From positions 248,001-312,000 of the forward strand of contig NZ_JAAAWP010000001.1 in NCBI RefSeq assembly GCF_010500915.1: a stretch of 64,000 nucleotides of DNA. Direction: 5' to 3'. A program made the position numbers and the translations under genes. This stretch comes from Alteromonas hispanica. GTDB lineage: Bacteria > Pseudomonadota > Gammaproteobacteria > Enterobacterales > Alteromonadaceae. Shown here one piece after another: positions 19,056-27,792 of the stretch; positions within the stretch are counted from its first letter, which is position 1, and the number at the start of each line of letters is the position of its first letter. The notes under the pieces were generated by a model. It saw only the letters and a program-made list of their open reading frames with translations, was not told where the DNA came from and searched no databases.

Positions 19056-19080
19056 AGAGGTATCCGCTAGCAGTACCTCT
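19056..19080 (-). terminator. Weak hairpin after the halogenase-family gene
   Basis: A 7-bp stem (AGAGGTA / TACCTCT) with an 11-nt loop overlaps the halogenase stop codon. There is no clear T run on the minus strand, so termination is uncertain. Confidence 0.3.
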
Positions 19081-20575
19081 ACTGCTGCGCACAAAATTGT
19101 TTTAAAAACTCATCATGGCTAGCAATTTTACTGACAGGCTCATGTTTTATGCGTTTTATGTTTTTCATCAAGTCCATTAGTTTCTGCTCTGAAATACCAT
19201 TGGCAAGGGGATGATAATCGTTAGGCGAGACACCCTGCCCCATAAGCACTTGTAACCATGAACTTTCTAAAAACAAATCATTTTGCTCTCGGAACAAATT
19301 GCCAGAATCCCTAAATAACTCAATTTTGTGAGTAAGACTATCTGGCACATCCATTTCTCGAACATCTCGCCAAAACTGACTATCAGTACGCTCGTTTACG
19401 TGATAGTGCAAAATAATAAAATCTCGAATTTGTTCATATTCAATTCTTGATTGCTCGTTATATTCATCAACTTGCTTTTGTTTAACGCCATGGTGCGGAA
19501 ACAAGTGTATTAACCGTACTATCGCAGATTGAATAAGGTGGATACTTGTGGATTCAAGTGGTTCGAGAAAGCCACTTGCCAATCCTACGGCAATAACATT
19601 CTTGTTCCATTGTTTACGTCTGCGACCAGTTTTGAACCTGATGAAATTAGGATCGGCGAGAGGTTTAGTTTCAAGATTGGCAGAAAGAATACCCAAAGCT
19701 TCGTCGTCACTGTAATAGTTACTGCTATAAACCAAGCCATTGCCATTGCGATGTTGAAGAGGAATGCGCCATTGCCAACCCGCACTGTGTGCGATAGAGC
19801 GAGTAAATGGAACCGTTTTCTCAAAACGTTCAGAAGGCATAGCTACAGCCCTGTCGCAGGGCAACCAGTGCGACCAGTCCTCGTACCCCGTATTGAGTGT
19901 TTGCTGGGTTAACAATCCTTTAAAACCGGAACAGTCAATAAAGAGATCGCCGTTAATCATTTGCCCATTCTTTAGACAAACCCCTTTAATAAAGCCGTTT
20001 TCAGGGTGTTGCTCTACCCGCTCGATAACGCCTTCAGTGCGCACAACTCCCATTGCCTCGCATTTTTTTCGCAAAAAGCGGGCATACAAAGAGGCATCGA
20101 AGTGATAAGCATACGGCATTTCAATAACAGGGTCTGGGGTTTTTATATGCGCAAATTTGCCGGCCTCGCAGGCCAGATAATTAAGGTCATATTCCCAAAT
20201 TGAATCTTTCAATCCAAGTTGTTGTGCCCGCTTGAAGTAATGGTGGAAATGACAAAATGCATAGCTTTTTCCCGGCGCACCGAAAGTGTGATAATAGCTA
20301 TCGCCCTGAGTCTTCCAATTCTCAAAACGAATGGCTAATTTCATGGTGGCGTTGGTTTCTCGTAAAAATTCTTTTTCATCCAACCCTAGCATATTGTTTA
20401 ATAATGCGATGGGCGGAATAGTGGCCTCTCCAACACCAACAGTCCCGATGTCTTCCGACTCAACCAAGTTTACGTTCACCTGGCTTCCAAGAAGGCGCTT
20501 AATTACCGCAGCTGAAATCCAACCAGCGGTGCCGCCACCCACTACTACAACATTCGTCACCGTATTATTTGTCAT
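19079..20575 (-). CDS. Tryptophan-halogenase-family flavoprotein
   Basis: A 498-residue FAD-dependent protein of the tryptophan halogenase family. From the start at 20575 the landmarks are GGGTAGW (13-19, FAD binding), VGVGEATIP (46-54), the catalytic-type lysine K79 in NATMKLAI, WQWRIP (267-272) matching the family WxWxIP motif, and EPLEST with E341. K79 and the EPLES glutamate match the residues needed for chlorination in PrnA and RebH, so chemistry may be retained. Relatives are often found beside sugar-type TonB receptors, where their role is not known. It follows the second TonB receptor gene by about 210 bp with a hairpin between. The longer upstream frame is rejected because family homology begins at MTNN. 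Confidence 0.88.
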   Translation of the reverse strand: MTNNTVTNVVVVGGGTAGWISAAVIKRLLGSQVNVNLVESEDIGTVGVGEATIPPIALLNNMLGLDEKEFLRETNATMKLAIRFENWKTQGDSYYHTFGAPGKSYAFCHFHHYFKRAQQLGLKDSIWEYDLNYLACEAGKFAHIKTPDPVIEMPYAYHFDASLYARFLRKKCEAMGVVRTEGVIERVEQHPENGFIKGVCLKNGQMINGDLFIDCSGFKGLLTQQTLNTGYEDWSHWLPCDRAVAMPSERFEKTVPFTRSIAHSAGWQWRIPLQHRNGNGLVYSSNYYSDDEALGILSANLETKPLADPNFIRFKTGRRRKQWNKNVIAVGLASGFLEPLESTSIHLIQSAIVRLIHLFPHHGVKQKQVDEYNEQSRIEYEQIRDFIILHYHVNERTDSQFWRDVREMDVPDSLTHKIELFRDSGNLFREQNDLFLESSWLQVLMGQGVSPNDYHPLANGISEQKLMDLMKNIKRIKHEPVSKIASHDEFLKQFCAQQ

Positions 20576-20664
20576 TGCTTTGATATCACCAAAATTTAGC
20601 TTTGCTTTTATATAGACACTGTTACACAGAGTTGGCCATAGAAAAATAAAGTTTAAACTAAAAG

Positions 20665-20691
20665 ACCCCAACCAGTGCGACTAATTGGGGC
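20665..20691 (-). terminator. Hairpin between the TonB receptor and halogenase-family genes
   Basis: TTGGGG / CCCCAA arms flank a 13-nt loop and are followed on the minus strand by TCTTTTAG. It may end or reduce transcription from the receptor gene into the halogenase gene. Confidence 0.45.
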
Positions 20692-20784
20692 CCATTCTTA
20701 TTTAACTGTTTTCTGCAGTTTTTTGCTCTAGCCGCGTTGGTGTATTTTAAAATAATCCAACGTGACTAATGTGCAAAGTCAGCA

Positions 20785-23706
20785 TTAAAACGTGTAGTTA
20801 ACACCTAACAAGAAGTTGCGACCAAACTGCTGAAACTCGGTAATTTGACGAGAGTCACCTGGGTTTGTGCGAACCGTAGGCTCGTCTGTTAAGTTCTGAC
20901 CTTGAAGCGTTACACGTAATCCATGTAATGATTCTATGCCAGATTCACTGAAGTCGTAGCCAATCTGTGCGTCCCATTGTTCAACGCCTGCATCCTGAAT
21001 TTGAGCAAGCGAAAGGCTAACCGCTCGAGTTTCGGTGCTAAACGCGTCGCGCTTGGTACCAGAAACGCGGAACTCAAAGCCATTATTCTCATAAAACGCT
21101 GTAAGTGAATAAGTTTCATCTGATAGCCCTGGTACCGCATCGCCGTTATCTAACTCACCGTCTAAGAAAGTTGCGCTTGCAAACATACCAAAACCTTCAA
21201 GAGATTCGTGGAACAAGTCAAACGGAATACTCCCTTGAACTTCCCAACCACGTACAAACCCTTCCAGTCCGTCTTCACGGAAGCTTACAACGCCGTTAAA
21301 GATTGCTGGTGGAACAATGTCGTTTTCATCTAACACATCATCGTTGTTGATGTCGGTTTGTCCAGACGTTTGGTGGAAACCTTCAATGTATGAGTCACTA
21401 AAGTCACCAATTGTCTGCCCGCCAACGTGCCAGTTTGTAAGATCTTTATAGAAGAAGCTCACTGCAACATAACCAGAATCAGCAAAGTAATTCTCATAAG
21501 CAATATCAAATTGATTCGCTTCTAATGGTCTTAAGCGCGCGTTACCAGAACTTGCAGACCAAGGGCCGTTACCCACGTCTTGAGAAATTATTTGCTGGTC
21601 GTTAAATACGAAATTTACCGTATTATTTGGACGCATATCATCCATACGAGGACGGCTCATAACTTTGCCCATTGCAGTACGAATGAACTGGTTATCTGCA
21701 AATTCAAAACTCAAGTTCAACGTAGGCAATATATCGTGATAAGAAGATCCATCAGACACAGGCGTTACACTGGTAAAGCCAGTAGGACCAGTTGTGGTAT
21801 TAAAACCAGTACCGCGCTGTTCCACGTCTACCACCTGAACCCCTAGATTACCTGTGATATAAACACCACGAAGTTCTGTATCGATAGTAAGCTTGGCAAA
21901 CATAGTTAGAAGGTCTTCAGAGATTGTGTATGTATCGCCTATACGACCATTTTCAAACAACTCTGCTTCTGTCTCGATATAGTAGCCACTGCGATAAAGT
22001 GCAAGACTGTCATACGCAACTACACCTTCAATACCAATGTGACTAAGATCTGCTACACCAAGTGGATTTGGAATTGACTCAGAGCTAGGCCACAGTGGAG
22101 ACGTTAAGAATGCACCATTGTTGTCTTTTGATTTTTCGCGCTCTTGATAGTTAACACCTGCGCTAAACTTCGAGAACATGCCCCAATCAACAAAACCTTC
22201 AATATCAAGTCTTACTGCGTCTAGCGTTTCGTCAAACACTGGCTCATTAACGAAGCCATCTTGAGCTGTATCAGGACCAAAACCCTCTACACCCTGGAAC
22301 TGTTCTACTGGCGCTAATGAACCACCCCACGCCTGTGGACCTGCAAGTTGGATCATAGATGGGTCGGTTAGATCAACACTGTCCAGAGTTGGATGATCAC
22401 TATATACCGCGCCTGTTGATGTCATAGTCCATGAACGAGGTGTCATAGCCCGACCTGCAACACCCGCACGGCCTACACCAGAATAACTCTCAATATCGGT
22501 TATAGTCTTATCCACTTCACCAGTTGACACATCAAGTGTTGCCGTCCAGTTGTCGTTAAGAATGTATTCAACATTTAAACCAAAAGTGGTTAGCTCGGCC
22601 TGTTGCTGTCTTGAATCGTTGCGGATAACTGAAAAGAAACCATCAAAATATCCTGATGTAACCAAGCCATCTTCTACGCCGGTAATGGTATATTCGCTTG
22701 TGCCCCACTCTGCGCCACCTTCTTCAACACCACGTCTTACATCGTTTTCTTCAAAGTCGATATATAGAGCGTCGAATTGGATTTTTAAGTCGTCCGTAGG
22801 CGCGTACTCAATAACACTGGCAACCGAGGTACGCTCAAGCATGGCCGAACGAGTGTAAGAGTCGTGACCACCAAGAACAACAGTGCCATCTGGAACATCT
22901 ACGGTGTCTTGGCCATCAAATCTGCGTGGATTCCACAGTGGATTTCCGTTATCGTCGAAAGTCCCTTCAGGCGTTGTGTTTACATTGGCATAGCCCCAAC
23001 CTCGGAAATATTTTTCCTGACGTGGAGACTCCATATCTGCAACAACTAATGCAACACCTAGCTTGTCGTCTGCAAATTTGTCTACGTAGTTGAATGAAAT
23101 TCTGTGGCCATTGTTATCGAAATCTGGATTTCCAGAATCTTCGCCATTCATTTCGTAGCTGCCGTTAATGGCAAATGTTTCTTTTGCAGTAAGAGGACTC
23201 ACCGTTCTTATATCAATAGTACCACCTATGCCTTGGGTCATTAAACCGGCTTCAGGTGTTTTATAAACGAGGATATTAGAGACAATTTCAGTTGGGTATA
23301 AGTCGAACTCAACCCCACGGTTATCACCCATACCTAATAGTTCGCGACCGTTGAGCGTTGTGCCTACGTAGTTTTCGTTAAAACCACGAACAGAAAGACC
23401 GCTGGTTCTGCCGTTTCTTCGCTCACCGGCTAAACCTGGAAGACGAGCCAGTGATTCAGCAATAGAGGTATCTGGCAACTTACCAATATCTTCCGCTGAA
23501 AGTGCTTCAACAATAGATGTGTTATCCATTTTTATTGCTTGAGCACGTTGTAAACTTCCGCGAATGCCGCTTACTTCAATGACTTCAACGGCGGCCTCAT
23601 CAACCGTGTCAGTATCTGACTGCTGTGCTAGTGCAGGGCTACTTCCAAAAGCAACGCCGCCAGCAATAAGCGCTGTCTTTATTAGGTTAGGTTTAAAGTG
23701 TTTCAT
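20785..23706 (-). CDS. TonB-dependent outer-membrane receptor, second
   Basis: A 973-residue receptor with a clear signal peptide (ending ALAQQ), a TonB-box-like VIEVSG, plug blocks (GKLPDTSIAESLARLPGLAGERR, then LSVRGF) and a C-terminal aromatic end (GVNYTF) typical of outer-membrane barrels. It belongs to the same large sugar-receptor type as the other receptor here but is clearly diverged from it. It has operator copy 4 and a predicted promoter, so it is probably part of the same starch regulon. The halogenase-family gene follows it, a pairing common near sugar receptors. The two receptors may take different glucans (for example linear and branched); that is speculative. Confidence 0.92.
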   Translation of the reverse strand: MKHFKPNLIKTALIAGGVAFGSSPALAQQSDTDTVDEAAVEVIEVSGIRGSLQRAQAIKMDNTSIVEALSAEDIGKLPDTSIAESLARLPGLAGERRNGRTSGLSVRGFNENYVGTTLNGRELLGMGDNRGVEFDLYPTEIVSNILVYKTPEAGLMTQGIGGTIDIRTVSPLTAKETFAINGSYEMNGEDSGNPDFDNNGHRISFNYVDKFADDKLGVALVVADMESPRQEKYFRGWGYANVNTTPEGTFDDNGNPLWNPRRFDGQDTVDVPDGTVVLGGHDSYTRSAMLERTSVASVIEYAPTDDLKIQFDALYIDFEENDVRRGVEEGGAEWGTSEYTITGVEDGLVTSGYFDGFFSVIRNDSRQQQAELTTFGLNVEYILNDNWTATLDVSTGEVDKTITDIESYSGVGRAGVAGRAMTPRSWTMTSTGAVYSDHPTLDSVDLTDPSMIQLAGPQAWGGSLAPVEQFQGVEGFGPDTAQDGFVNEPVFDETLDAVRLDIEGFVDWGMFSKFSAGVNYQEREKSKDNNGAFLTSPLWPSSESIPNPLGVADLSHIGIEGVVAYDSLALYRSGYYIETEAELFENGRIGDTYTISEDLLTMFAKLTIDTELRGVYITGNLGVQVVDVEQRGTGFNTTTGPTGFTSVTPVSDGSSYHDILPTLNLSFEFADNQFIRTAMGKVMSRPRMDDMRPNNTVNFVFNDQQIISQDVGNGPWSASSGNARLRPLEANQFDIAYENYFADSGYVAVSFFYKDLTNWHVGGQTIGDFSDSYIEGFHQTSGQTDINNDDVLDENDIVPPAIFNGVVSFREDGLEGFVRGWEVQGSIPFDLFHESLEGFGMFASATFLDGELDNGDAVPGLSDETYSLTAFYENNGFEFRVSGTKRDAFSTETRAVSLSLAQIQDAGVEQWDAQIGYDFSESGIESLHGLRVTLQGQNLTDEPTVRTNPGDSRQITEFQQFGRNFLLGVNYTF

Positions 23707-23790
23707 AAAACGTGTGTCCCGTAAGGTTACAAATTTTGCCTATTTATTTGTTATTGTGACAAAGAAATGACAATAGATTACTTGAGCGTA

Positions 23791-23819
23791 ATGCTATAGC
23801 GGTGCGACTTATTGCACAA
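23791..23819 (-). promoter_or_regulatory. Predicted promoter of the second TonB receptor
   Basis: On the minus strand, TTGTGC (23814-23819) and TAGCAT (23791-23796) are 17 bp apart. The -35 lies 5 bp downstream of operator copy 4. Confidence 0.45.
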
Positions 23820-23824
23820 TTGTC

Positions 23825-23838
23825 TGCATACGTATTCA
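23825..23838 (-). promoter_or_regulatory. LacI-type operator TGAATACGTATGCA, copy 4
   Basis: Identical to copies 1-3 and in the same orientation relative to the gene. It lies 119 bp upstream of the second TonB receptor start codon. Confidence 0.8.
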
Positions 23839-24029
23839 ATTAACTTTTTAAACAAAGCGTTAACATAGCTCACAGACAACAAACTTGTAATTTAACACCA
23901 GAATCAATGATTTTAGCGACCTAAAGAGGAATTTGTTGTAAATTTGTTTCATGAGGAATAATCGACTTGTTAATAAAATCATAAACAAAACGACTTTCTT
24001 TTTGACAGGAGCCTTTAAACAAGCAAAAA

Positions 24030-24052
24030 AAAGCCCGCGTAACGCGGGCTTT
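24030..24052 (-). terminator. Terminator of the suc operon
   Basis: A GC-rich 9-bp stem (AAAGCCCGC / GCGGGCTTT) with a 5-nt loop is followed on the minus strand by a run of eight T residues. It lies 24 bp after the sucD stop codon. Confidence 0.9.
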
Positions 24053-24075
24053 CAAACGTATTAATAAGCGTTAGC

Positions 24076-24948
24076 TTACCAACCTGTAGTTTCACGAAGT
24101 GCTTTACCGATTTCGGCAAGTGAACGCACAGTTTTAACGCCTGCGTCTTCTAGTGCTTTGAATTTCTCATCAGCAGTACCTTTACCGCCTGCGATGATTG
24201 CACCAGCGTGACCCATACGCTTGCCTGGAGGGGCTGTAACACCCGCAATGTAAGAAACAACTGGCTTAGTTACGTTCTCTTTGATGAACGCGGCCGCTTC
24301 TTCTTCCGCAGTACCGCCGATCTCACCGATCATAACGATAGCTTCTGTTTGTGGGTCATCTTGGAACATTGCAAGAATGTCGATGAAGTTAGAACCAGGA
24401 ATAGGATCACCACCAATACCAACACAGGTAGACTGGCCGAAACCTTCATCAGTAGTTTGCTTAACCGCTTCGTACGTTAATGTACCAGAGCGAGAAACAA
24501 TACCTACTTTACCAGGCTTGTGAATATGACCAGGCATGATACCAATTTTACACTCTCCAGGAGTGATAACACCTGGGCAGTTAGGACCAATCATGCGAAC
24601 GCCTTTTGCTTCAACGTATTCTTTAACGTAAAGCATGTCTAGCGTTGGGATACCTTCAGTGATACATACAATTAGCTCGATACCCGCATCTGCAGCTTCA
24701 ACAATTGAATCTTTACAGAAAGGCGCTGGTACGTAGATAACTGTTGCAGTTGCACCAGTTGCTTCTACTGCTTCACGTACAGTATTGAATACTGGAAGAC
24801 CTAAATGCTCAGTACCGCCTTTGCCTGGTGTTACACCACCAACCATTTGCGTACCGTAAGCAATTGCTTGCTCAGAGTGGAATGTACCCTGACCGCCAGT
24901 GAAACCCTGACAAATTACTTTAGTATCTTTGTTAATTAATACAGACAT
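24076..24948 (-). CDS. sucD: Succinyl-CoA synthetase alpha subunit
   Basis: A 290-residue subunit, the usual length. It has the N-terminal CoA-binding Rossmann domain ([19 protein letters not shown] near residues 11-29) and the phosphohistidine loop [17 protein letters not shown] near residue 247. With SucC it converts succinyl-CoA to succinate with formation of ATP or GTP in the citric acid cycle. The sucC stop and sucD start share one base (TAATG), so translation is coupled. A strong terminator follows, making this the last gene of the suc operon. Confidence 0.98.
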   Translation of the reverse strand: MSVLINKDTKVICQGFTGGQGTFHSEQAIAYGTQMVGGVTPGKGGTEHLGLPVFNTVREAVEATGATATVIYVPAPFCKDSIVEAADAGIELIVCITEGIPTLDMLYVKEYVEAKGVRMIGPNCPGVITPGECKIGIMPGHIHKPGKVGIVSRSGTLTYEAVKQTTDEGFGQSTCVGIGGDPIPGSNFIDILAMFQDDPQTEAIVMIGEIGGTAEEEAAAFIKENVTKPVVSYIAGVTAPPGKRMGHAGAIIAGGKGTADEKFKALEDAGVKTVRSLAEIGKALRETTGW

Positions 24949-26114
24949 TATTTGCCCTCCGCTGCAGCAACAACTTTCTGTGCTGCATCAGTTAGCGATT
25001 CAGCAGCAATGATATCAAGACCAGAGTTCGCTAGAACTTCACGGCCAAGCTCTGCATTGGTACCTTCAAGACGTACAACTACTGGTACTTCTACGCCAAC
25101 TTCTTTAACCGCACCGATAATACCTTCAGCAATCATGTCACAGCGTACGATACCACCGAAGATGTTTACCAATACCGCTTTAACATTGTCATCAGAAAGG
25201 ATGATTTTGAATGCTTCAGCTACACGCTCTTTCGTCGCGCCGCCACCAACATCTAGGAAGTTAGCTGGCTTGCCGCCGTGTAGGTTTACGATGTCCATAG
25301 TACCCATTGCAAGGCCAGCACCGTTAACCATACAACCTACATTACCGTCTAGTGCAACATAGTTAAGTTCCCACTGAGCAGCATGTGCTTCGCGTGAATC
25401 TTCCTGTGAAGGATCCTGCATGCCTTTTACTTTAGGCTGGCGATAAAGCGCGTTACCGTCGATCGCAAGTTTTGCGTCTAGGCAGTGAAGGTCACCGTCG
25501 TCTTTGATAACAAGCGGGTTGATTTCAATGAGCGCGATATCTAAGTCTTCAAACATTTTAGCAAGACCTAGGAAGATCTTAGTAAACTGTTTGATTTGCA
25601 CACCGCTAAGACCAAGTTTAAACGCCATTTCGCGCGCTTGGTAAGGCTGAGGACCTACAATAGGGTCAATTTCAGCTTTAAGGATCTTTTCAGGTGTTTC
25701 TTCTGCAACAGTTTCAATCTCAACGCCACCTTCAGTAGAAGCCATGAATACAACGCGACGGGTTGTACGGTCAACTACTGCACCAAGGTAAAGTTCGTTT
25801 GCGATATCTGTGCAAGATTCAACTAGGATTTTGCTGACAGGCTGACCGTTTTCGTCAGTCTGGAAAGTCACCAAATTTTTGCCAAGCCAGTTTTCAGCAA
25901 ACGCGCGAATCTCGTCTTTTGTTTTGACTAGCTTCACACCGCCAGCTTTACCGCGGCCGCCCGCGTGTACCTGACATTTTACTACCCACTCTTCTCCGCC
26001 AATGCGGTCGGCGGCTTCTACAGCACTTTGAGGAGTGTCTGCTGCGTATCCTTCAGAAACAGGCAAGCCGTATTCTTTGAATAGCTGCTTACCTTGGTAT
26101 TCATGCAAATTCAT
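24948..26114 (-). CDS. sucC: Succinyl-CoA synthetase beta subunit
   Basis: A 388-residue subunit with an N-terminal ATP-grasp domain ([19 protein letters not shown] start; [18 protein letters not shown] near 45-62) and a C-terminal ligase domain ([16 protein letters not shown] near 320-335). It binds the nucleotide and succinate in the succinyl-CoA synthetase complex with SucD. It starts about 150 bp downstream of sucB, and a small hairpin with a short T tract lies in that gap, so its dosage may differ from sucAB. Confidence 0.98.
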   Translation of the reverse strand: MNLHEYQGKQLFKEYGLPVSEGYAADTPQSAVEAADRIGGEEWVVKCQVHAGGRGKAGGVKLVKTKDEIRAFAENWLGKNLVTFQTDENGQPVSKILVESCTDIANELYLGAVVDRTTRRVVFMASTEGGVEIETVAEETPEKILKAEIDPIVGPQPYQAREMAFKLGLSGVQIKQFTKIFLGLAKMFEDLDIALIEINPLVIKDDGDLHCLDAKLAIDGNALYRQPKVKGMQDPSQEDSREAHAAQWELNYVALDGNVGCMVNGAGLAMGTMDIVNLHGGKPANFLDVGGGATKERVAEAFKIILSDDNVKAVLVNIFGGIVRCDMIAEGIIGAVKEVGVEVPVVVRLEGTNAELGREVLANSGLDIIAAESLTDAAQKVVAAAEGK

Positions 26115-26144
26115 GGTGTTTCTATCCGATTTTTAGTAAGACAA

Positions 26145-26162
26145 AAGTCGCCAAAGCGACTT
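26145..26162 (-). terminator. Hairpin in the sucB-sucC gap, possible attenuator
   Basis: A 7-bp stem (AAGTCGC / GCGACTT) with a 4-nt loop is followed on the minus strand by TTGTCTT. It ends about 30 bp before the sucC start codon. It could be a partial terminator or an RNA-processing/stability element. Confidence 0.45.
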
Positions 26163-26262
26163 GATTAGTTTGGCTAATATTAAAAAATATCAGCGTTGCG
26201 TTAGAAGCAAATATAGCATAAACCACACTTGCCCCTAACCACAATTACGTGAGACTGAAGTC

Positions 26263-27783
26263 TTATACGTCTAATAATAGACGTGTAGGATCTTCGAGCA
26301 TCTCTTTCACGGTTACCAAGAAGCCAACCGACTCTTTACCATCAACAATTCTGTGATCGTAAGAAAGCGCTAGGTACATCATTGGTAAAATTTCTACTTT
26401 TCCATTAACCGCCATTGGACGATCTTGGATTTTATGCATACCCAAGATAGCGCTTTGCGGAGGATTAATGATTGGTGTAGACATAAGTGAACCAAAAACA
26501 CCGCCATTCGTGATGGTGAAATTACCACCTTGAAGGTCAGACATAGCTAGCTTGCCGTCACGGCCTTTAATTGCTAGATCTTTGATTCCTTTCTCAATTC
26601 CAGCCATTCCAAGTGTGTCTGTGTCCTTCAAGATAGGTGTCACCAAACCACGAGGTGTTGATACTGCAATCGAAATATCGAAGTAGTTGTGATAAACGAT
26701 ATCATCGCCATCAATCGATGCATTTACTTCTGGGAAACGCTTAAGGGCTTCGGTTACGGCTTTTACGTAAAAAGACATGAAACCTAAACGAATGCCATGA
26801 CGTTTTTCAAAACTTTCTTGGTATTGCTTACGCAAATCCATGATTGGCTTCATGTTAACTTCGTTAAACGTAGTCAACATTGCCGTTGAGTTCTTAGCGT
26901 CAAGTAGGCGATTGGCAATAGTCTTACGAAGACGAGTCATTGGTACGCGTTTTTCAGTGCGATTACCAGTTGGAAGTTCCGCTGTGTCAGGCTGTGCTGG
27001 TGCAGAAGGCGCTGATGCTTTATCCCCGCCCTTCAGGTGCTTCTCAACATCTTCTTTCGTGATGCGACCATTTTTACCCGTGCCTTTAACGCTAGACGCT
27101 TCAACACCCTTCTCTGCGAGTAAACGACGAACCGATGGGCTTAACGCATCGCTGCCGCTATCATCCGCTTCTTCACTTTCGCTTGCTGAAGTTGATGCAG
27201 ATGCACCGCCAGAGGCGCCTTCCACGAATTTAGCGATGACTTCTTCTGCTGTTACCGTAGCGCCTTCTTCAGCGATAATCTCAGACAGTGAACCGTCTGC
27301 TGGTGCAACAACTTCAAGAACCACTTTGTCCGTTTCGATATCGACTAGGTTCTGATCCCGTGATACTGCTTCGCCAACAGCCACGTGCCAAGTTGCAATA
27401 GTAGCGTCAGCAACAGACTCTGGTAATACAGGTACCTTAACATCAGACGACTTGCCCGCTGGCGCGTCGTCAGACTTAGCAGCTTCGGCTGGCTTTGATT
27501 CTTTTTTCGAATCAGAATCGTCAGATTTAGCCGGCGCAGCTGCACCGCCCTCTTCTAACTTAGCAATAACTTGCTCACCTAAAACCGTCGCACCCTCTTC
27601 GTTCAAGATCTCACCGATTGTACCGTCCGCTGGAGCTACAACTTCTAGAACTACTTTATCAGTTTCAATATCAACCAGGTTTTGGTCTCGTTTAACTGCG
27701 TCACCGGCTTTAACGTGCCAGGTTGCAATGGAGGCATCGGCAACTGACTCAGGTAGAACCGGAACTTTTATCTCAATTGTCAT
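26263..27783 (-). CDS. sucB: 2-oxoglutarate dehydrogenase E2 (dihydrolipoyl succinyltransferase) with two lipoyl domains
   Basis: A 506-residue E2 subunit, about 100 longer than E. coli SucB because the lipoyl domain is duplicated. Lipoyl domain 1 covers about residues 3-76 (lipoylated K43 in [10 protein letters not shown]) and domain 2 about 114-187 (K153 in the same motif), joined by a Lys/Ser/Ala-rich linker. The E1/E3-binding domain ([12 protein letters not shown]...NGRITKEDV) is at about 215-250. The catalytic acyltransferase domain ends with SYDHRIVDG (H477, D481). It forms the core of the complex that makes succinyl-CoA. It follows sucA by 9 bp. No E3 (lpd) gene is in the window, as is usual for this operon. 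Confidence 0.96.
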   Translation of the reverse strand: MTIEIKVPVLPESVADASIATWHVKAGDAVKRDQNLVDIETDKVVLEVVAPADGTIGEILNEEGATVLGEQVIAKLEEGGAAAPAKSDDSDSKKESKPAEAAKSDDAPAGKSSDVKVPVLPESVADATIATWHVAVGEAVSRDQNLVDIETDKVVLEVVAPADGSLSEIIAEEGATVTAEEVIAKFVEGASGGASASTSASESEEADDSGSDALSPSVRRLLAEKGVEASSVKGTGKNGRITKEDVEKHLKGGDKASAPSAPAQPDTAELPTGNRTEKRVPMTRLRKTIANRLLDAKNSTAMLTTFNEVNMKPIMDLRKQYQESFEKRHGIRLGFMSFYVKAVTEALKRFPEVNASIDGDDIVYHNYFDISIAVSTPRGLVTPILKDTDTLGMAGIEKGIKDLAIKGRDGKLAMSDLQGGNFTITNGGVFGSLMSTPIINPPQSAILGMHKIQDRPMAVNGKVEILPMMYLALSYDHRIVDGKESVGFLVTVKEMLEDPTRLLLDV

Positions 27784-27792
27784 TTCTGTTCC

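Larger units (their letters stand above)
18674..19078. other. Regulatory intergenic stretch upstream of the first TonB receptor
   Basis: It holds operator copy 3, a predicted promoter, a separate 18-bp palindrome and a weak hairpin near 19056-19080 after the halogenase gene. No credible gene was seen in the remainder. Confidence 0.6.
23707..24075. other. Regulatory intergenic stretch upstream of the second TonB receptor
   Basis: It holds the receptor promoter and operator copy 4 at one end and the sucD terminator at the other. The bases between (about 23840-24025) are AT-rich and hold no credible gene. Confidence 0.6.

Noticed and set aside
18796..19105. Short frames on both strands upstream of the first TonB receptor
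   Set aside because: They overlap operator/promoter sequence and each other and have no coding signals.
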